Shown: one piece after another, positions 27,058-36,515 of the stretch | How the letters are laid out: each line of letters begins with the position of its first letter | Numbering within the stretch: position 1 is the first letter of the stretch | Notes under the pieces: model-generated | Databases searched by the model: none | Told to the model about the DNA's origin: nothing | Seen by the model: only the letters and a program-made list of their open reading frames with translations | Origin: Arundinibacter roseus | Lineage (GTDB): Bacteria; Bacteroidota; Bacteroidia; Cytophagales; Spirosomataceae | Reading direction: 5' to 3' | DNA length: 64,000 bases | Assembly: GCF_004348825.1 (NCBI RefSeq) | Contig: NZ_SMJU01000007.1 | Location: 248,001-312,000 of the forward strand | Program-made: the position numbers and the translations under genes

Positions 27058-29178
27058 TCAACTCAGCTTCATGCTCAGTGCAATTCGTTTGCGAGCAATG
27101 TCGATCTCGGTTACTTTTACTTTAACGACCTGCTGCAATTTTACCACTTCATTCGGATCTTTTATAAATCGATTGGCCATTTGCGATACATGCACAAGGC
27201 CATCCTGTTTCACACCCACATCCACAAACGCACCAAATGCGGTTATATTTGTAACAATTCCTGATAGTATCATCCCCTCACGAAGGTCCTCAACCGTCCG
27301 GATCGTACTGTCAAATTCAAAAGTTTCCCGTTCGGTACGAGGGTCGCGGGAAGGTTTTTCGAGTTCTTTCAAAATATCCTGTAAGGTAGGTAAGCCAACC
27401 GAACCATCGACGTAACGATTCAACTGTATCTGTTTTCTAAGTTCCTGTTTTTGCATCAGATCAGGCACAGTCGTTCCCAAATCAAGGGCCATTTTTTCTA
27501 CCAAAGGATACCGTTCCGGGTGAACAGCGCTGTTGTCCAATGGATTTTTCCCTTCCTGAATACGCAAAAAGCCAGCGGCTTGTTCGTAGGCTTTGCCACC
27601 CAACCGGGGCACTTTCAAGAGTTGATCACGAGTAGCAAATCCACCGATTTTGGTTCGATACTCCACAATATTCTGTGCAAGCGCCGGACCAAGTCCCGAC
27701 ACATAGCGAAGCAAATGTTTACTTGCTGTGTTCAGATTTACCCCAACAGCATTTACACAGCTTTCTACAACACCATCCAATGCATTTTTGAGGGCTGATT
27801 GCTCCACATCGTGCTGATATTGCCCTACGCCAATGGATTTTGGGTCAATCTTGACGAGTTCAGCTAAGGGGTCGGCCAATCGCCGGCCAATGGAAATTGC
27901 CCCGCGAACGGTAACATCTTTATCGGGAAATTCTTCGCGAGCGACATCCGACGCTGAGTAAATAGAAGCCCCTTGCTCGCTGACCATAAACAGACGAATT
28001 TCTTTTTCTTTGCCTTGCGACATCAATACTTTTTTAACAAAGTCTTCGGTTTCACGTCCTGCCGTTCCGTTACCCACCGCAATCGCCTCTATCTTCCATT
28101 TTTCAATCAATAAACGCAGATTGGCTTCTGCCTCCACCGCTTTATTAAACGGATAAATAACGGCATCGGCCCGCAGATTGCCATGTTCATCAAGTACCAC
28201 TACCTTGCAGCCCGTGCGGTAGCCGGGATCAATAGCCAAAACTCTTTTTTGGCCCAAAGGTGCAGCCAACAGCAACTGACGGAGGTTTTCGGCAAAAATC
28301 CGGATGGCATAGGTATCTGCTTTTTCCCGGGCAAGATTCCCGAATTCGGTTTCGATGGCTGGTTTGAGCAGGCGCTTGTAGCTATCTTTTACGGCCAGTT
28401 CCAACTGATTTTTACCGGCTGTTGGGCCCACTACAAACTGCCGCGAAAGCATTCCGAGCGCCTGTTCTTCTTCAGGACTGATGGAAACGCTCAAAAAACC
28501 TTCGTCTTCTCCCCGCCGAATGGCCAACAGCCGATGCGAAGGAATTTTTGAAAGCGGCTCTTCATAGTCAAAGTAGTCACGGTACTTTGCGCCTTCTTCT
28601 TCTTTTTTCTTTTTTACCTTGGCAGAAATGACCGCTCCCCGTTCAAAAAGCGTCCGAATACGTCCGCGGGCATCCTGATTTTCACTAATCCACTCGGCAA
28701 TAATGTCTCTCGCTCCCTGCAACGCAGCCTCAATTGTAGGTACTTCCTTGTTCAAAAACGCCTGCGCTTTACGTTCCGGCATCGCTTCCTGTCCTTTAAA
28801 AAGAGCGGTCGCCAAAGGTTCCAGTCCCCGTTCTATGGCCAGAATCGCCCGAGTCTTACGCTTTTGTTTGTAGGGTAGGTACAAATCTTCCAACTCTACC
28901 AAACTAAAAACAGACTCGATTTTCTTTCGAAGTTCCGGCGTCAATTTCCCCTGTTCTTCAATCGATTTAAGAATGGCCTCGCGGCGTTTTTCTACATCCA
29001 GCTGTTTCTGATAATGCTCCTTAATGGCACCAATTTCAACTTCGTCCAGCCCTCCTGTGGCTTCTTTTCGGTAGCGGGCAATGAAGGGTAATGTGGCACC
29101 ACCTTCAAAAAGTTCAATTGTATTTTTTACCTGATGTTCTGAAATTCCCGTCAGACGGGAAATAATGGAAAAATTCAT
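27058..29178 (-). CDS. tex: Tex family transcription accessory/RNA-binding protein
   Basis: Nucleic-acid-binding protein implicated in transcription and stress tolerance. In order: N-terminal helical domain, YqgF/RNase H-like domain (RVLAIDPGYRTGCKVVVLDEHG), helix-hairpin-helix repeats (NLNTASKHLLRYVSGLGPALAQ split across two helices), and a C-terminal S1 domain (about 630-700, GIVTNITAFGAFVDVGV). It has 706 residues, somewhat shorter than the usual 750-780, because little follows the S1 domain. The gene is single and convergent with the DUF1080 gene with no intervening base. Confidence 0.94.
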   Translation of the reverse strand: MNFSIISRLTGISEHQVKNTIELFEGGATLPFIARYRKEATGGLDEVEIGAIKEHYQKQLDVEKRREAILKSIEEQGKLTPELRKKIESVFSLVELEDLYLPYKQKRKTRAILAIERGLEPLATALFKGQEAMPERKAQAFLNKEVPTIEAALQGARDIIAEWISENQDARGRIRTLFERGAVISAKVKKKKEEEGAKYRDYFDYEEPLSKIPSHRLLAIRRGEDEGFLSVSISPEEEQALGMLSRQFVVGPTAGKNQLELAVKDSYKRLLKPAIETEFGNLAREKADTYAIRIFAENLRQLLLAAPLGQKRVLAIDPGYRTGCKVVVLDEHGNLRADAVIYPFNKAVEAEANLRLLIEKWKIEAIAVGNGTAGRETEDFVKKVLMSQGKEKEIRLFMVSEQGASIYSASDVAREEFPDKDVTVRGAISIGRRLADPLAELVKIDPKSIGVGQYQHDVEQSALKNALDGVVESCVNAVGVNLNTASKHLLRYVSGLGPALAQNIVEYRTKIGGFATRDQLLKVPRLGGKAYEQAAGFLRIQEGKNPLDNSAVHPERYPLVEKMALDLGTTVPDLMQKQELRKQIQLNRYVDGSVGLPTLQDILKELEKPSRDPRTERETFEFDSTIRTVEDLREGMILSGIVTNITAFGAFVDVGVKQDGLVHVSQMANRFIKDPNEVVKLQQVVKVKVTEIDIARKRIALSMKLS

Positions 29179-29250
29179 TGGGTACTCACTAAATTGTTAT
29201 TGTTCACTTATACTTTTAAAAATTGACAAAAGTTTCCTAAAAAAATCTAC

Positions 29251-32200
29251 TTATTCCACCCATTCCAGACCTTCATTTTCCAGCGTAATTAACCCTATTT
29301 TAGCCTCAACTCCGTACATGGAATGAAAGGCATGCTGCACCCGACGGAGTTGCCGGCGGGCATCGTCGTTGCCAAGTCCGGCTACGATATTTAGAATGCA
29401 GGTGCTTCCATCAGGCAACGTAACGAGACGATCAGCAGTAACGCTTTTTCCACCGGGAAGCAAAAACTCACGTTTGAGACGAACCATTGCCGTTGGGGCA
29501 AAAAATTGATGTAAGGGTTCTTTTTGTAACAGGACATTTAGCTTAGTCTGTAAACGATTCGCTTCATTGGCTTCAACAATCCCTTCATTGACGAGCTTTT
29601 GCATCACCTTTGGCAAATCATTTTCATGTTCAATATAGGAGAATGCATATCGTAATTTTTGATAAATATCCTTTCGTTGCTCAAAGGTTTCAATATCAAA
29701 AATCCGTTCGGCTAGCCTGCGCAACCGCAACCGATCGGTTCGGTCGTTGCTCACGACTGAGGAAAGCAGGAAAGGCTCAGCACTATCGCGCACATGGCTA
29801 TGGCTGCATTCGCCGCTACCTTCCTGCACGATATAGACGCTTTTTTCATCTTCCCAGGGTATGGGCGAGGCCGGACTTACCAGGTACTCATGCAGCCACC
29901 GATTGACCCTATCGGTACAGCGGCTCCAATCTTTTTCATTTTTGGCCAATACGTACAAACGTTGAATCGGACGGGTAAAGGCAACGTAGAGCAGGTTCAG
30001 GTTTTCGAGTAGCGTTCGCACGCTTTCTTCCTCATAATCAGGCGCAAGTGCAGTTTCTTCTACATCACTTACCATCGAAACGACCGAACTTTTGAGGTGC
30101 CGGGTAATAACTCCAACCTCGTCAACTTCACGTTCCAAAGTAAATTCCGGTTGCTTAATTTTTTCAAGATCTACCCAAATACGACTTTGAGTTGCTTTGG
30201 GTTTAAAAGTCCAGTGTGCATTTGGAATAATGACTACGGGATATTCCAATCCTTTGGACTTATGAATGGTCGTAATCCGCAGCGCATCTGCATGTGCCGG
30301 AACGGTAATGGAAAGTTTGGTTTTGGCGGTTTCCCAATACGTCAAAAAATCGGCAAGGTGATTGCTGCGTTTGGTACCATAGTCAAGAACGGCGTCCAGA
30401 AAGCGGAAAACATAGGCGCCTTCGCTCAAATGTTGAAAGAGCTGAAAGTTTGCAATTAGTTTTTCGCACAACTCATACACACCTAGTTGCCGCAATCGAA
30501 AGGCGTTGAGATCCAGATCAAAAGCTGAAAAATAATCCAGGAATGTACTTAACTCTTTACCAGAACACATGGTACGAATTGCTTCGTGTCGGCTGGCATT
30601 GGGGATTTCCTGCTGAACTACCCGGTGAAAAAGATAAGCAGCTTCGTAGCGGGCAAGGGCGTTGTCGGGCGACTGTACGACTTTCATAAACGACACCAGC
30701 AAATTGACCGATTGTGAGTATGTTAGAAGTAATGAATCATCCGAAATCAGCGGATAGCCTCGCTCTTTCAACGCTCCGGCAATGGCGGTAGCCTCATTTT
30801 TTTTACGACACAAAATGGCAATATCACGCCAGGAATAACCTTTTTCACGAAGTTCTTCTACCAGTTCGAGCGTGCGAACCACCATGTAATTAGGGCTTTC
30901 CGACTCACTTTCTTCTTTTGAGGTATCGGTCAGAAATTCAATCTGCACGTGTCCGCCCCGTTTTACATCGGCGGTTGTTTTTTGTTTGAAATTTTCATCA
31001 AAAACCCCTGCAACCAACGGTTGTGTAACGGTTGGATGATTGGCTACATGATCAAAGAAAGCGTTGTTGAAATCCGTAATTTCTCTGTAACTGCGCCGAT
31101 TGGTTTGCAGGTGCGCCACATCAAGGTAGTAATCCAGACTCTGTAAACGCTCCTGATTGAACTCGCTTCCGCCCAAAATTCCGGACAACTGTGCTACCTG
31201 ATTAGCAGCGAGGTGCATGATCAGATCCATATCTCCGCCACGAAAACGATAAATAGATTGCTTGGCATCGCCCACGATCAGATTAAAATGACCAAATCCA
31301 AGAGCGTTGTCCAGTAGCGGCAGTAAATTGGCAAACTGCATTTTGGATGTGTCCTGAAACTCGTCTACCAAAATGTGATTGTATTTATCGCCCAGGCGTT
31401 CAAAAATAAACGGGACAGGTTCTTTGGCCACAATGTCCATCACTTTTCGGTTAAATTCCGAGATATGAACCTGATTATTTTGTCTCAACAGGCTATCAAA
31501 CTCTTTCCGAATTTCGCCCAGAAGCGACAGGTTATATAAATGTTTGTCGAGCAGGCCCATCAGCCTGACTTTGGGGCCGAGAGTTTCTGCTAAATTTTTA
31601 ATGGAATTATAATAACCACCTAGCTCGCTACTAATTCCCAAAATCTGACTTTGAACAGATAAAGGTGTTTTGGCCGTGCACCATTTGTCATTCTCAATCG
31701 CCGCCGAGGCGTAGGAATTAGGTTTATCCCAAAGTTTTTGGCCAGAAGCTCTATTTTCAAAAAATCCATAAATCCCTATGTCGCCTCTTGTAAAATCTTT
31801 GACACCAAGTCCCGCATTTTCTATGCAAGCCATTGCCTGAGCGGCAATATCTTGTATTTGCTTACCGGAATCTTTGGTAAAAGTTCTGAATTTTTTGCTA
31901 AAACCTACCCAATCTTCCACGTCCAGATCAGCCACGTTCTGCATAGCAAGGTAACTCGTTTCGTTCATCAGATCCAGAGCGGCTTCCCGGATTTTATGCG
32001 GCAGACTTCCCCAACTTTTTCCACCTTCTGCACTTTCGCGGTAGTACGTTTCCATGACCTGCGTCAATACGCCTTCGCCTTCCTGCCCGATGCGCGCCAG
32101 CATGCGATCAACGGCGTTTGAAATCTGATCGCTATCTACAAGCGTTTCAAAACCAAATGGAATACCAAGCTCATCAGTAAAACTGCTCACGAGTCGATTG

Positions 32201-32571
32201 GTAAATTTATCAATCGTCATGACCGAAAAATCAGAATAGCGGTGCAGGATTTTTCGAAAAACGTTTTGCGCCCGAACGGAAAAAAGTGTGCAGGTTTCGG
32301 TAAAAAGTTCTTTATCCTGTTCAATTCCGGGGTATAATTCCCCAATCAAATCCTGTAACATCGGGTGAGACGTTCCTTCGGGAGCGGCAAAAGCCCGCAA
32401 CATGCTCAGGATTCGGTCTTTCATTTCATTGGCGGCGGCATTGGTAAACGTAACAGCCAAAATGGAACGAAAGTAGGTATCGGATTCGGAGTGAAGCGCA
32501 AGTTTGAGGTATTCTTTGGTAAGCGTGTAGGTTTTGCCGGAACCGGCCGAAGAGCTATATACTTTAAACAT
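29251..32571 (-). CDS. UvrD/RecB (AddA-like) helicase with degenerate nuclease tail
   Basis: Large superfamily 1A DNA helicase of the AddA/RecB type, expected to act in double-strand break processing. Walker A is SSAGSGKTYT (7-16). Motif II is VDEFQDTSK, motif III is GDAKQSIYRFRGGD, and HKSKGLEYPVV and LLYVAFTRP are motifs V and VI. At 1106 residues the length matches AddA-like proteins. Where relatives carry a PD-(D/E)XK nuclease motif near the C-terminus (VIDFKTG), this protein reads ILNIVAG (29380-29394), so the catalytic Asp and Lys appear lost. No AddB-like gene lies in the window. Confidence 0.88.
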   Translation of the reverse strand: MFKVYSSSAGSGKTYTLTKEYLKLALHSESDTYFRSILAVTFTNAAANEMKDRILSMLRAFAAPEGTSHPMLQDLIGELYPGIEQDKELFTETCTLFSVRAQNVFRKILHRYSDFSVMTIDKFTNRLVSSFTDELGIPFGFETLVDSDQISNAVDRMLARIGQEGEGVLTQVMETYYRESAEGGKSWGSLPHKIREAALDLMNETSYLAMQNVADLDVEDWVGFSKKFRTFTKDSGKQIQDIAAQAMACIENAGLGVKDFTRGDIGIYGFFENRASGQKLWDKPNSYASAAIENDKWCTAKTPLSVQSQILGISSELGGYYNSIKNLAETLGPKVRLMGLLDKHLYNLSLLGEIRKEFDSLLRQNNQVHISEFNRKVMDIVAKEPVPFIFERLGDKYNHILVDEFQDTSKMQFANLLPLLDNALGFGHFNLIVGDAKQSIYRFRGGDMDLIMHLAANQVAQLSGILGGSEFNQERLQSLDYYLDVAHLQTNRRSYREITDFNNAFFDHVANHPTVTQPLVAGVFDENFKQKTTADVKRGGHVQIEFLTDTSKEESESESPNYMVVRTLELVEELREKGYSWRDIAILCRKKNEATAIAGALKERGYPLISDDSLLLTYSQSVNLLVSFMKVVQSPDNALARYEAAYLFHRVVQQEIPNASRHEAIRTMCSGKELSTFLDYFSAFDLDLNAFRLRQLGVYELCEKLIANFQLFQHLSEGAYVFRFLDAVLDYGTKRSNHLADFLTYWETAKTKLSITVPAHADALRITTIHKSKGLEYPVVIIPNAHWTFKPKATQSRIWVDLEKIKQPEFTLEREVDEVGVITRHLKSSVVSMVSDVEETALAPDYEEESVRTLLENLNLLYVAFTRPIQRLYVLAKNEKDWSRCTDRVNRWLHEYLVSPASPIPWEDEKSVYIVQEGSGECSHSHVRDSAEPFLLSSVVSNDRTDRLRLRRLAERIFDIETFEQRKDIYQKLRYAFSYIEHENDLPKVMQKLVNEGIVEANEANRLQTKLNVLLQKEPLHQFFAPTAMVRLKREFLLPGGKSVTADRLVTLPDGSTCILNIVAGLGNDDARRQLRRVQHAFHSMYGVEAKIGLITLENEGLEWVE

Positions 32572-32606
32572 GGTGCTGATTTTTTAGGAGTGGTTCTAAA
32601 ATAAAA

Positions 32607-32635
32607 AAAAAGCAGGTCTGTGCCTGCTTTTTTAA
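32607..32635 (-). terminator. terminator of the 32655-33179 gene
   Basis: AAAAAGCAGG / CCTGCTTTTT with a six-base loop; on the minus strand the stem ends in a T-run, just before the helicase gene start. Confidence 0.85.
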
Positions 32636-32654
32636 ACAATATGCTAACCTTTTC

Positions 32655-33179
32655 TTATAAATTCAATCGGATTCCACCCGAAACATTGGGGCTTGTAAAA
32701 AATGGTCCGGGTAAGAGCTCCACATAAAGCCCACCTTCCAGAAAGATAGACATACGTCCATCAGGCAAAAAGTACTCAAAACCTCCTAAACCTGATCCAC
32801 CCAACGAAATATTGCTTTGATAATTTACCGGCTGATTCTGTTGATTATCAGGATAATAGCGGCGACTATTAATTTGTGGACCAAAGCCGTAGTAAATCTG
32901 CGCTTTTTCAGAATTGAATAGCGCATGATGCCACAAATAGTGGGCCTGAAAGGTTACACCAACATTGCGATACACGCCCTGACGATATTCTCTGTAATTG
33001 GACAAAATGCCACCATACGTACCAAAACTAACGTCAATTGCATTTACGTTATTGAAGTACTTACGAATGTTTATGCCCGTAGGTTCTCCCAGTTTAAAGC
33101 CAACGGCCCAGTTGTCATACTGCGCCTGTGCGAGGGAAACCGTTAAGAAACAGAGGAATGTAAAAACTATTTTTTTCAT
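32655..33179 (-). CDS. small outer membrane beta-barrel protein, unknown
   Basis: 174 residues. A signal peptide (MKKIVFTFLCFLTVSLAQAQ) is followed by amphipathic beta strands rich in Gly, Tyr and Phe (WAVGFKLGEPTGINIRKYF, KAQIYYGFGPQI, FLEGGLYVELLPG), ending in SGGIRLNL. This pattern suggests a small eight-stranded barrel. Family and ligand are not recognised. It has its own terminator and lies upstream of the helicase gene on the same strand, with hisC in the same direction before it. Confidence 0.8.
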   Translation of the reverse strand: MKKIVFTFLCFLTVSLAQAQYDNWAVGFKLGEPTGINIRKYFNNVNAIDVSFGTYGGILSNYREYRQGVYRNVGVTFQAHYLWHHALFNSEKAQIYYGFGPQINSRRYYPDNQQNQPVNYQSNISLGGSGLGGFEYFLPDGRMSIFLEGGLYVELLPGPFFTSPNVSGGIRLNL

Positions 33180-33233
33180 TTGGATTGACGGTTAATGTTG
33201 TTTGGGTCATGACAAGTCTTCTATCTCAGACCA

Positions 33234-34307
33234 CTATGCAATAACGGAATTTTGTTCAAATTTCTTTAAAGCATTCATCAAAACCTCGTTTTCAGGGCGC
33301 GTTCCGACCGAAATTCGCAGGCAAGCTTCGCACAAAATGACTTTTGAACGGTCTCTGACAATTATTTTTTCTTCCAACAGGAAATTCATTACTGAGGCCG
33401 CATCGTCAAATTTGACAAGTAAAAAATTGGCATCTGACGGATATACTTTCTGCACCATTCCAAGTTGGTTGAGTTCATCAGCTAATTGGGAGCGCTCCAA
33501 CAAGATGTGAGCCACTAGCTCATTTTTCTTCTCTTCCTGATCCAGCGCTTCCAGCAACAATTGCTGAGTGATGCCGCTCAGATTGTACGGTGGTTTTATT
33601 TTATTCAAAATCGCAATCACCTCAGGAGAGGCAAAACACATACCTAAACGAAGAGAAGCAAGGCCCCATGCTTTTGAAAACGTTTGGAGTACTACAAGAT
33701 TTGGAAACTCTTCCAACCGTTGATTCCAGGAATTTACTGCCGTAAAATCGATATACGCTTCATCTACTACTACCAATCCGTTAAAATTGTTCAGCAGGGT
33801 TTCAATAGCGTCAGTCTGTACCAAATTGCCCGAAGGGTTGTTGGGCGAACATACCCAAATCAATTTGGTCGTTGGTAAAACTGCCGCCAAAACAGCTGAC
33901 ACATCGATTTGATACTCCGAAGTTAAAGGTACTTTTATCAACGATATATCATTAATAGATGCACTCACTTCGTACATGCCGTAGGTTGGCGGCATAATGA
34001 GCAGAGAATCCTGACCAGGTGTACAGGTAGCCCGAACCAGCAAATCAATTGGTTCGTCACTGCCATTTCCTAAAAAAATCTGCTCGGGATTAACTCCTTT
34101 AATTGGTGCAAGTTTTTGCTTAATCAACACCTGATGCGGATCAGGATAGCGGTTGTGATCTGCTGAAAGTACCGACCCGTATGGATTTTCATTAGCATCC
34201 AGAAAAACACCCACTTTTCCCGTGTACTCGTCACGTGCGGAGGAATAGGGAACTAAATTCCAGATATGAGGCCGAACCACGGTTTTGATAGAAAAAGGCT
34301 GTTTCAT
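33234..34307 (-). CDS. hisC: histidinol-phosphate aminotransferase
   Basis: Converts imidazole-acetol phosphate to histidinol phosphate in histidine synthesis, using PLP. It is a fold-type I aminotransferase: NPYG near 41-44, CSPNNPSGN (153-161), VDEAYIDF (181-188) and the PLP lysine K212 in FSKAWGLAS. 357 residues is normal. It is the last gene of the hisS-hisG-hisD-hisC run, 52 bases after hisD. The enzyme could also serve phenylalanine or tyrosine transamination, as many HisC do. Confidence 0.94.
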   Translation of the reverse strand: MKQPFSIKTVVRPHIWNLVPYSSARDEYTGKVGVFLDANENPYGSVLSADHNRYPDPHQVLIKQKLAPIKGVNPEQIFLGNGSDEPIDLLVRATCTPGQDSLLIMPPTYGMYEVSASINDISLIKVPLTSEYQIDVSAVLAAVLPTTKLIWVCSPNNPSGNLVQTDAIETLLNNFNGLVVVDEAYIDFTAVNSWNQRLEEFPNLVVLQTFSKAWGLASLRLGMCFASPEVIAILNKIKPPYNLSGITQQLLLEALDQEEKKNELVAHILLERSQLADELNQLGMVQKVYPSDANFLLVKFDDAASVMNFLLEEKIIVRDRSKVILCEACLRISVGTRPENEVLMNALKKFEQNSVIA

Positions 34308-34359
34308 GAAAAAAATCGAAAACCAAATGAAAAATTCCGGTTAGTTAAATAAATAAAAA

Positions 34360-35631
34360 TCAAGAACCCAGCGCATGCAGTCGAATGCTTACGGCTCGCT
34401 TGTGCGCATGCAACGACTCTGCCTCTGCCATTGCTTCTACGGTAGGGCCAAGGATTTTTATGCCTTCCTCGCTGATGTGCTGCACGGTTATTTTTTTCAC
34501 AAAGCTATCCAGCGAAACCCCGCTGTATGCACGCGCAAAGCCGTTGGTAGGCAGCGTATGATTGGTACCTGAGGCATAATCACCGCAGGATTCGGGCGTG
34601 TAATTTCCCAGAAAAATGGACCCGGCGTTGATAATTTTTTCGGAAACTTCCTCTGCATCAGCTACGCTTAAAATTAAATGCTCGGCAGCATATTGATTCA
34701 AAATGTCAATAGCTTCTTCGGGTGTTTCTACCAAAATCGCCTTGCTGTTTTCCATTGCCTTACGAGCAATGTCCCGGCGGGGCAAGGCTTCAAGCTGAGA
34801 AGAAAGGGTAATATTTACGCTGCTAATCAGTTTTTTACTGGTAGATACCAACAAAACCTGACTATCTACACCGTGCTCCGCCTGTGAAAGCAAATCGGCA
34901 GCAATGAACGATGGAATGGCCGTGTCGTCGGCATAAATCGCTACCTCAGATGGTCCGGCGGGCATGTCAATTGCGATACCTTCTTTGCTGACCAGCATTT
35001 TTGCTGCGGTAACGTATTGATTACCCGGCCCAAAAATCTTATAAACTTTGGGAACACTTTCGGTCCCGTAGGCCATTGCGGCAATTGCCTGTGCACCACC
35101 AATTCGGAAAGCTTTGGTAACACCAACCAATTGGGCGGCAAACAAAATAGCCGGATGGTCGCTCGGTGTGCATAAAATGATGTCCCGACAACCTGCCAAT
35201 TGGGCAGGAACGCCCAACATGAGCACCGTGCTAAATAAAGGTGCCGTACCACCTGGAATATAAATTCCAACTTTTTCGATGCCGACACTTTTCCGCCAGC
35301 ACGAAACACCCGGCATCGTGTCAATTTTTTGGACAGGCTGTTTCTGAGCTTCGTGAAAAAAGCGAATGTTTTGATAGGCCTGCACAATTGCCTGTTTCAA
35401 AGATTCATCCAGCTGATCGGCTGCGGCTGCAAGTTGAGCCGGACTAAATGCCAGCTCGTCGAGGTCCTGTTTATCAAACTCCCGCGCAAAATGCCGCAGG
35501 GCATCGTCGCCTTCGGCTCGTACTTTGGCCAGTATGGGCGCTACTTTTTTTTCAATGTCAGCAGAATTCTGAACGGGTCTTGCCAGTAAGTCAGGCCATT
35601 GGGCTGGATCTGGAAATGCAAATATCTTCAT
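34360..35631 (-). CDS. hisD: histidinol dehydrogenase
   Basis: Zinc enzyme that oxidises histidinol to histidine in two NAD-dependent steps. The family signature region IDMPAGPSEVAIYADD and the zinc-ligand region DLLSQAEHGVDSQ are present, as is the catalytic Glu-His pair in YAAEHLI. At 423 residues it is full length. It starts 23 bases after hisG and is followed by hisC. Confidence 0.96.
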   Translation of the reverse strand: MKIFAFPDPAQWPDLLARPVQNSADIEKKVAPILAKVRAEGDDALRHFAREFDKQDLDELAFSPAQLAAAADQLDESLKQAIVQAYQNIRFFHEAQKQPVQKIDTMPGVSCWRKSVGIEKVGIYIPGGTAPLFSTVLMLGVPAQLAGCRDIILCTPSDHPAILFAAQLVGVTKAFRIGGAQAIAAMAYGTESVPKVYKIFGPGNQYVTAAKMLVSKEGIAIDMPAGPSEVAIYADDTAIPSFIAADLLSQAEHGVDSQVLLVSTSKKLISSVNITLSSQLEALPRRDIARKAMENSKAILVETPEEAIDILNQYAAEHLILSVADAEEVSEKIINAGSIFLGNYTPESCGDYASGTNHTLPTNGFARAYSGVSLDSFVKKITVQHISEEGIKILGPTVEAMAEAESLHAHKRAVSIRLHALGS

Positions 35632-35654
35632 GCAGGTAAAACAGTTTTCGCTGC

Positions 35655-36515
35655 TTAAAGGATCATTTTTTCTATTGGAATTACTAAAATTCCTTCGGCA
35701 CCAGCCTGACGGATTTTTTCAATATTTTCCCAAAAGTCATTTTCATTAATAACTGAGTGCAGGGAACACCACCCTTCTTTGGCCAAAGGCATGACGGTTG
35801 GTGCTTTCATTCCCGGCAAAAAATGCATGATTTGATCGACAGAGGCCGTGGGGCAATTGAGCAGAATATACTTATTATTCTTTGCTGCCTGTACAGCCTT
35901 AATTCTGAACAAAAGCTGATCGAGTAGTTCCTGGTAAGGAGCGGCGAGTTTTTTACCGGCAATCATGACGGCTTCCGACCGGAAAATTACCTCTACCTCT
36001 TTGAGACCATTGCTCAGCAATGTGCTTCCCGAACTGACAATGTCACAAACGGCATCGGCCAGGCCAATGCTTGGCGCGATTTCTACGGAGCCGCTGATCT
36101 CGTGAATCTGACAGGACACATTGTTCATTTCCAGATAGTTACTCAACAGTCTTGGATATGAAGTTGCAATGCTTTTTCCGTCCAGATCTTTGATTGACGA
36201 ATATTCAATGCCACGCGGAATACCAATTGACAGGCGGCATTTCGAAAATCCGAGCTTATGAACTGGGTCTACTTCCCGGTTGGATTCAACCGATACGTTT
36301 TCGCCCACAATTCCGATATGAGCCACGCCATCTTCCACGTAACCGGGAATGTCATCATCACGTAGAAAAAGAATTTCGGCGGGGAAATTTGAGGCGGCGG
36401 TTTTGAGTTTTCCGGCACCGTTGTCAAATCTGATTCCACATTCTTTGATAAGTTTGAGCGAATCTTCACTCAAACGACCAGATTTCTGTACGGCAATTCG
36501 TAGTACTTCGTTCAT
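35655..36515 (-). CDS. hisG: ATP phosphoribosyltransferase, long form
   Basis: First committed enzyme of histidine synthesis: joins ATP and PRPP. The 286-residue length shows the long form with a C-terminal ACT-like regulatory domain (about 210-286), so it should be feedback-inhibited by histidine and does not need HisZ. LRIAVQKSGRLSEDSL at the N-terminus and DIVSSGSTLLSNGL near 165 are the catalytic landmarks. Its ATG overlaps the hisS stop in ATGA (36512-36515), a sign of translational coupling. Confidence 0.95.
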   Translation of the reverse strand: MNEVLRIAVQKSGRLSEDSLKLIKECGIRFDNGAGKLKTAASNFPAEILFLRDDDIPGYVEDGVAHIGIVGENVSVESNREVDPVHKLGFSKCRLSIGIPRGIEYSSIKDLDGKSIATSYPRLLSNYLEMNNVSCQIHEISGSVEIAPSIGLADAVCDIVSSGSTLLSNGLKEVEVIFRSEAVMIAGKKLAAPYQELLDQLLFRIKAVQAAKNNKYILLNCPTASVDQIMHFLPGMKAPTVMPLAKEGWCSLHSVINENDFWENIEKIRQAGAEGILVIPIEKMIL

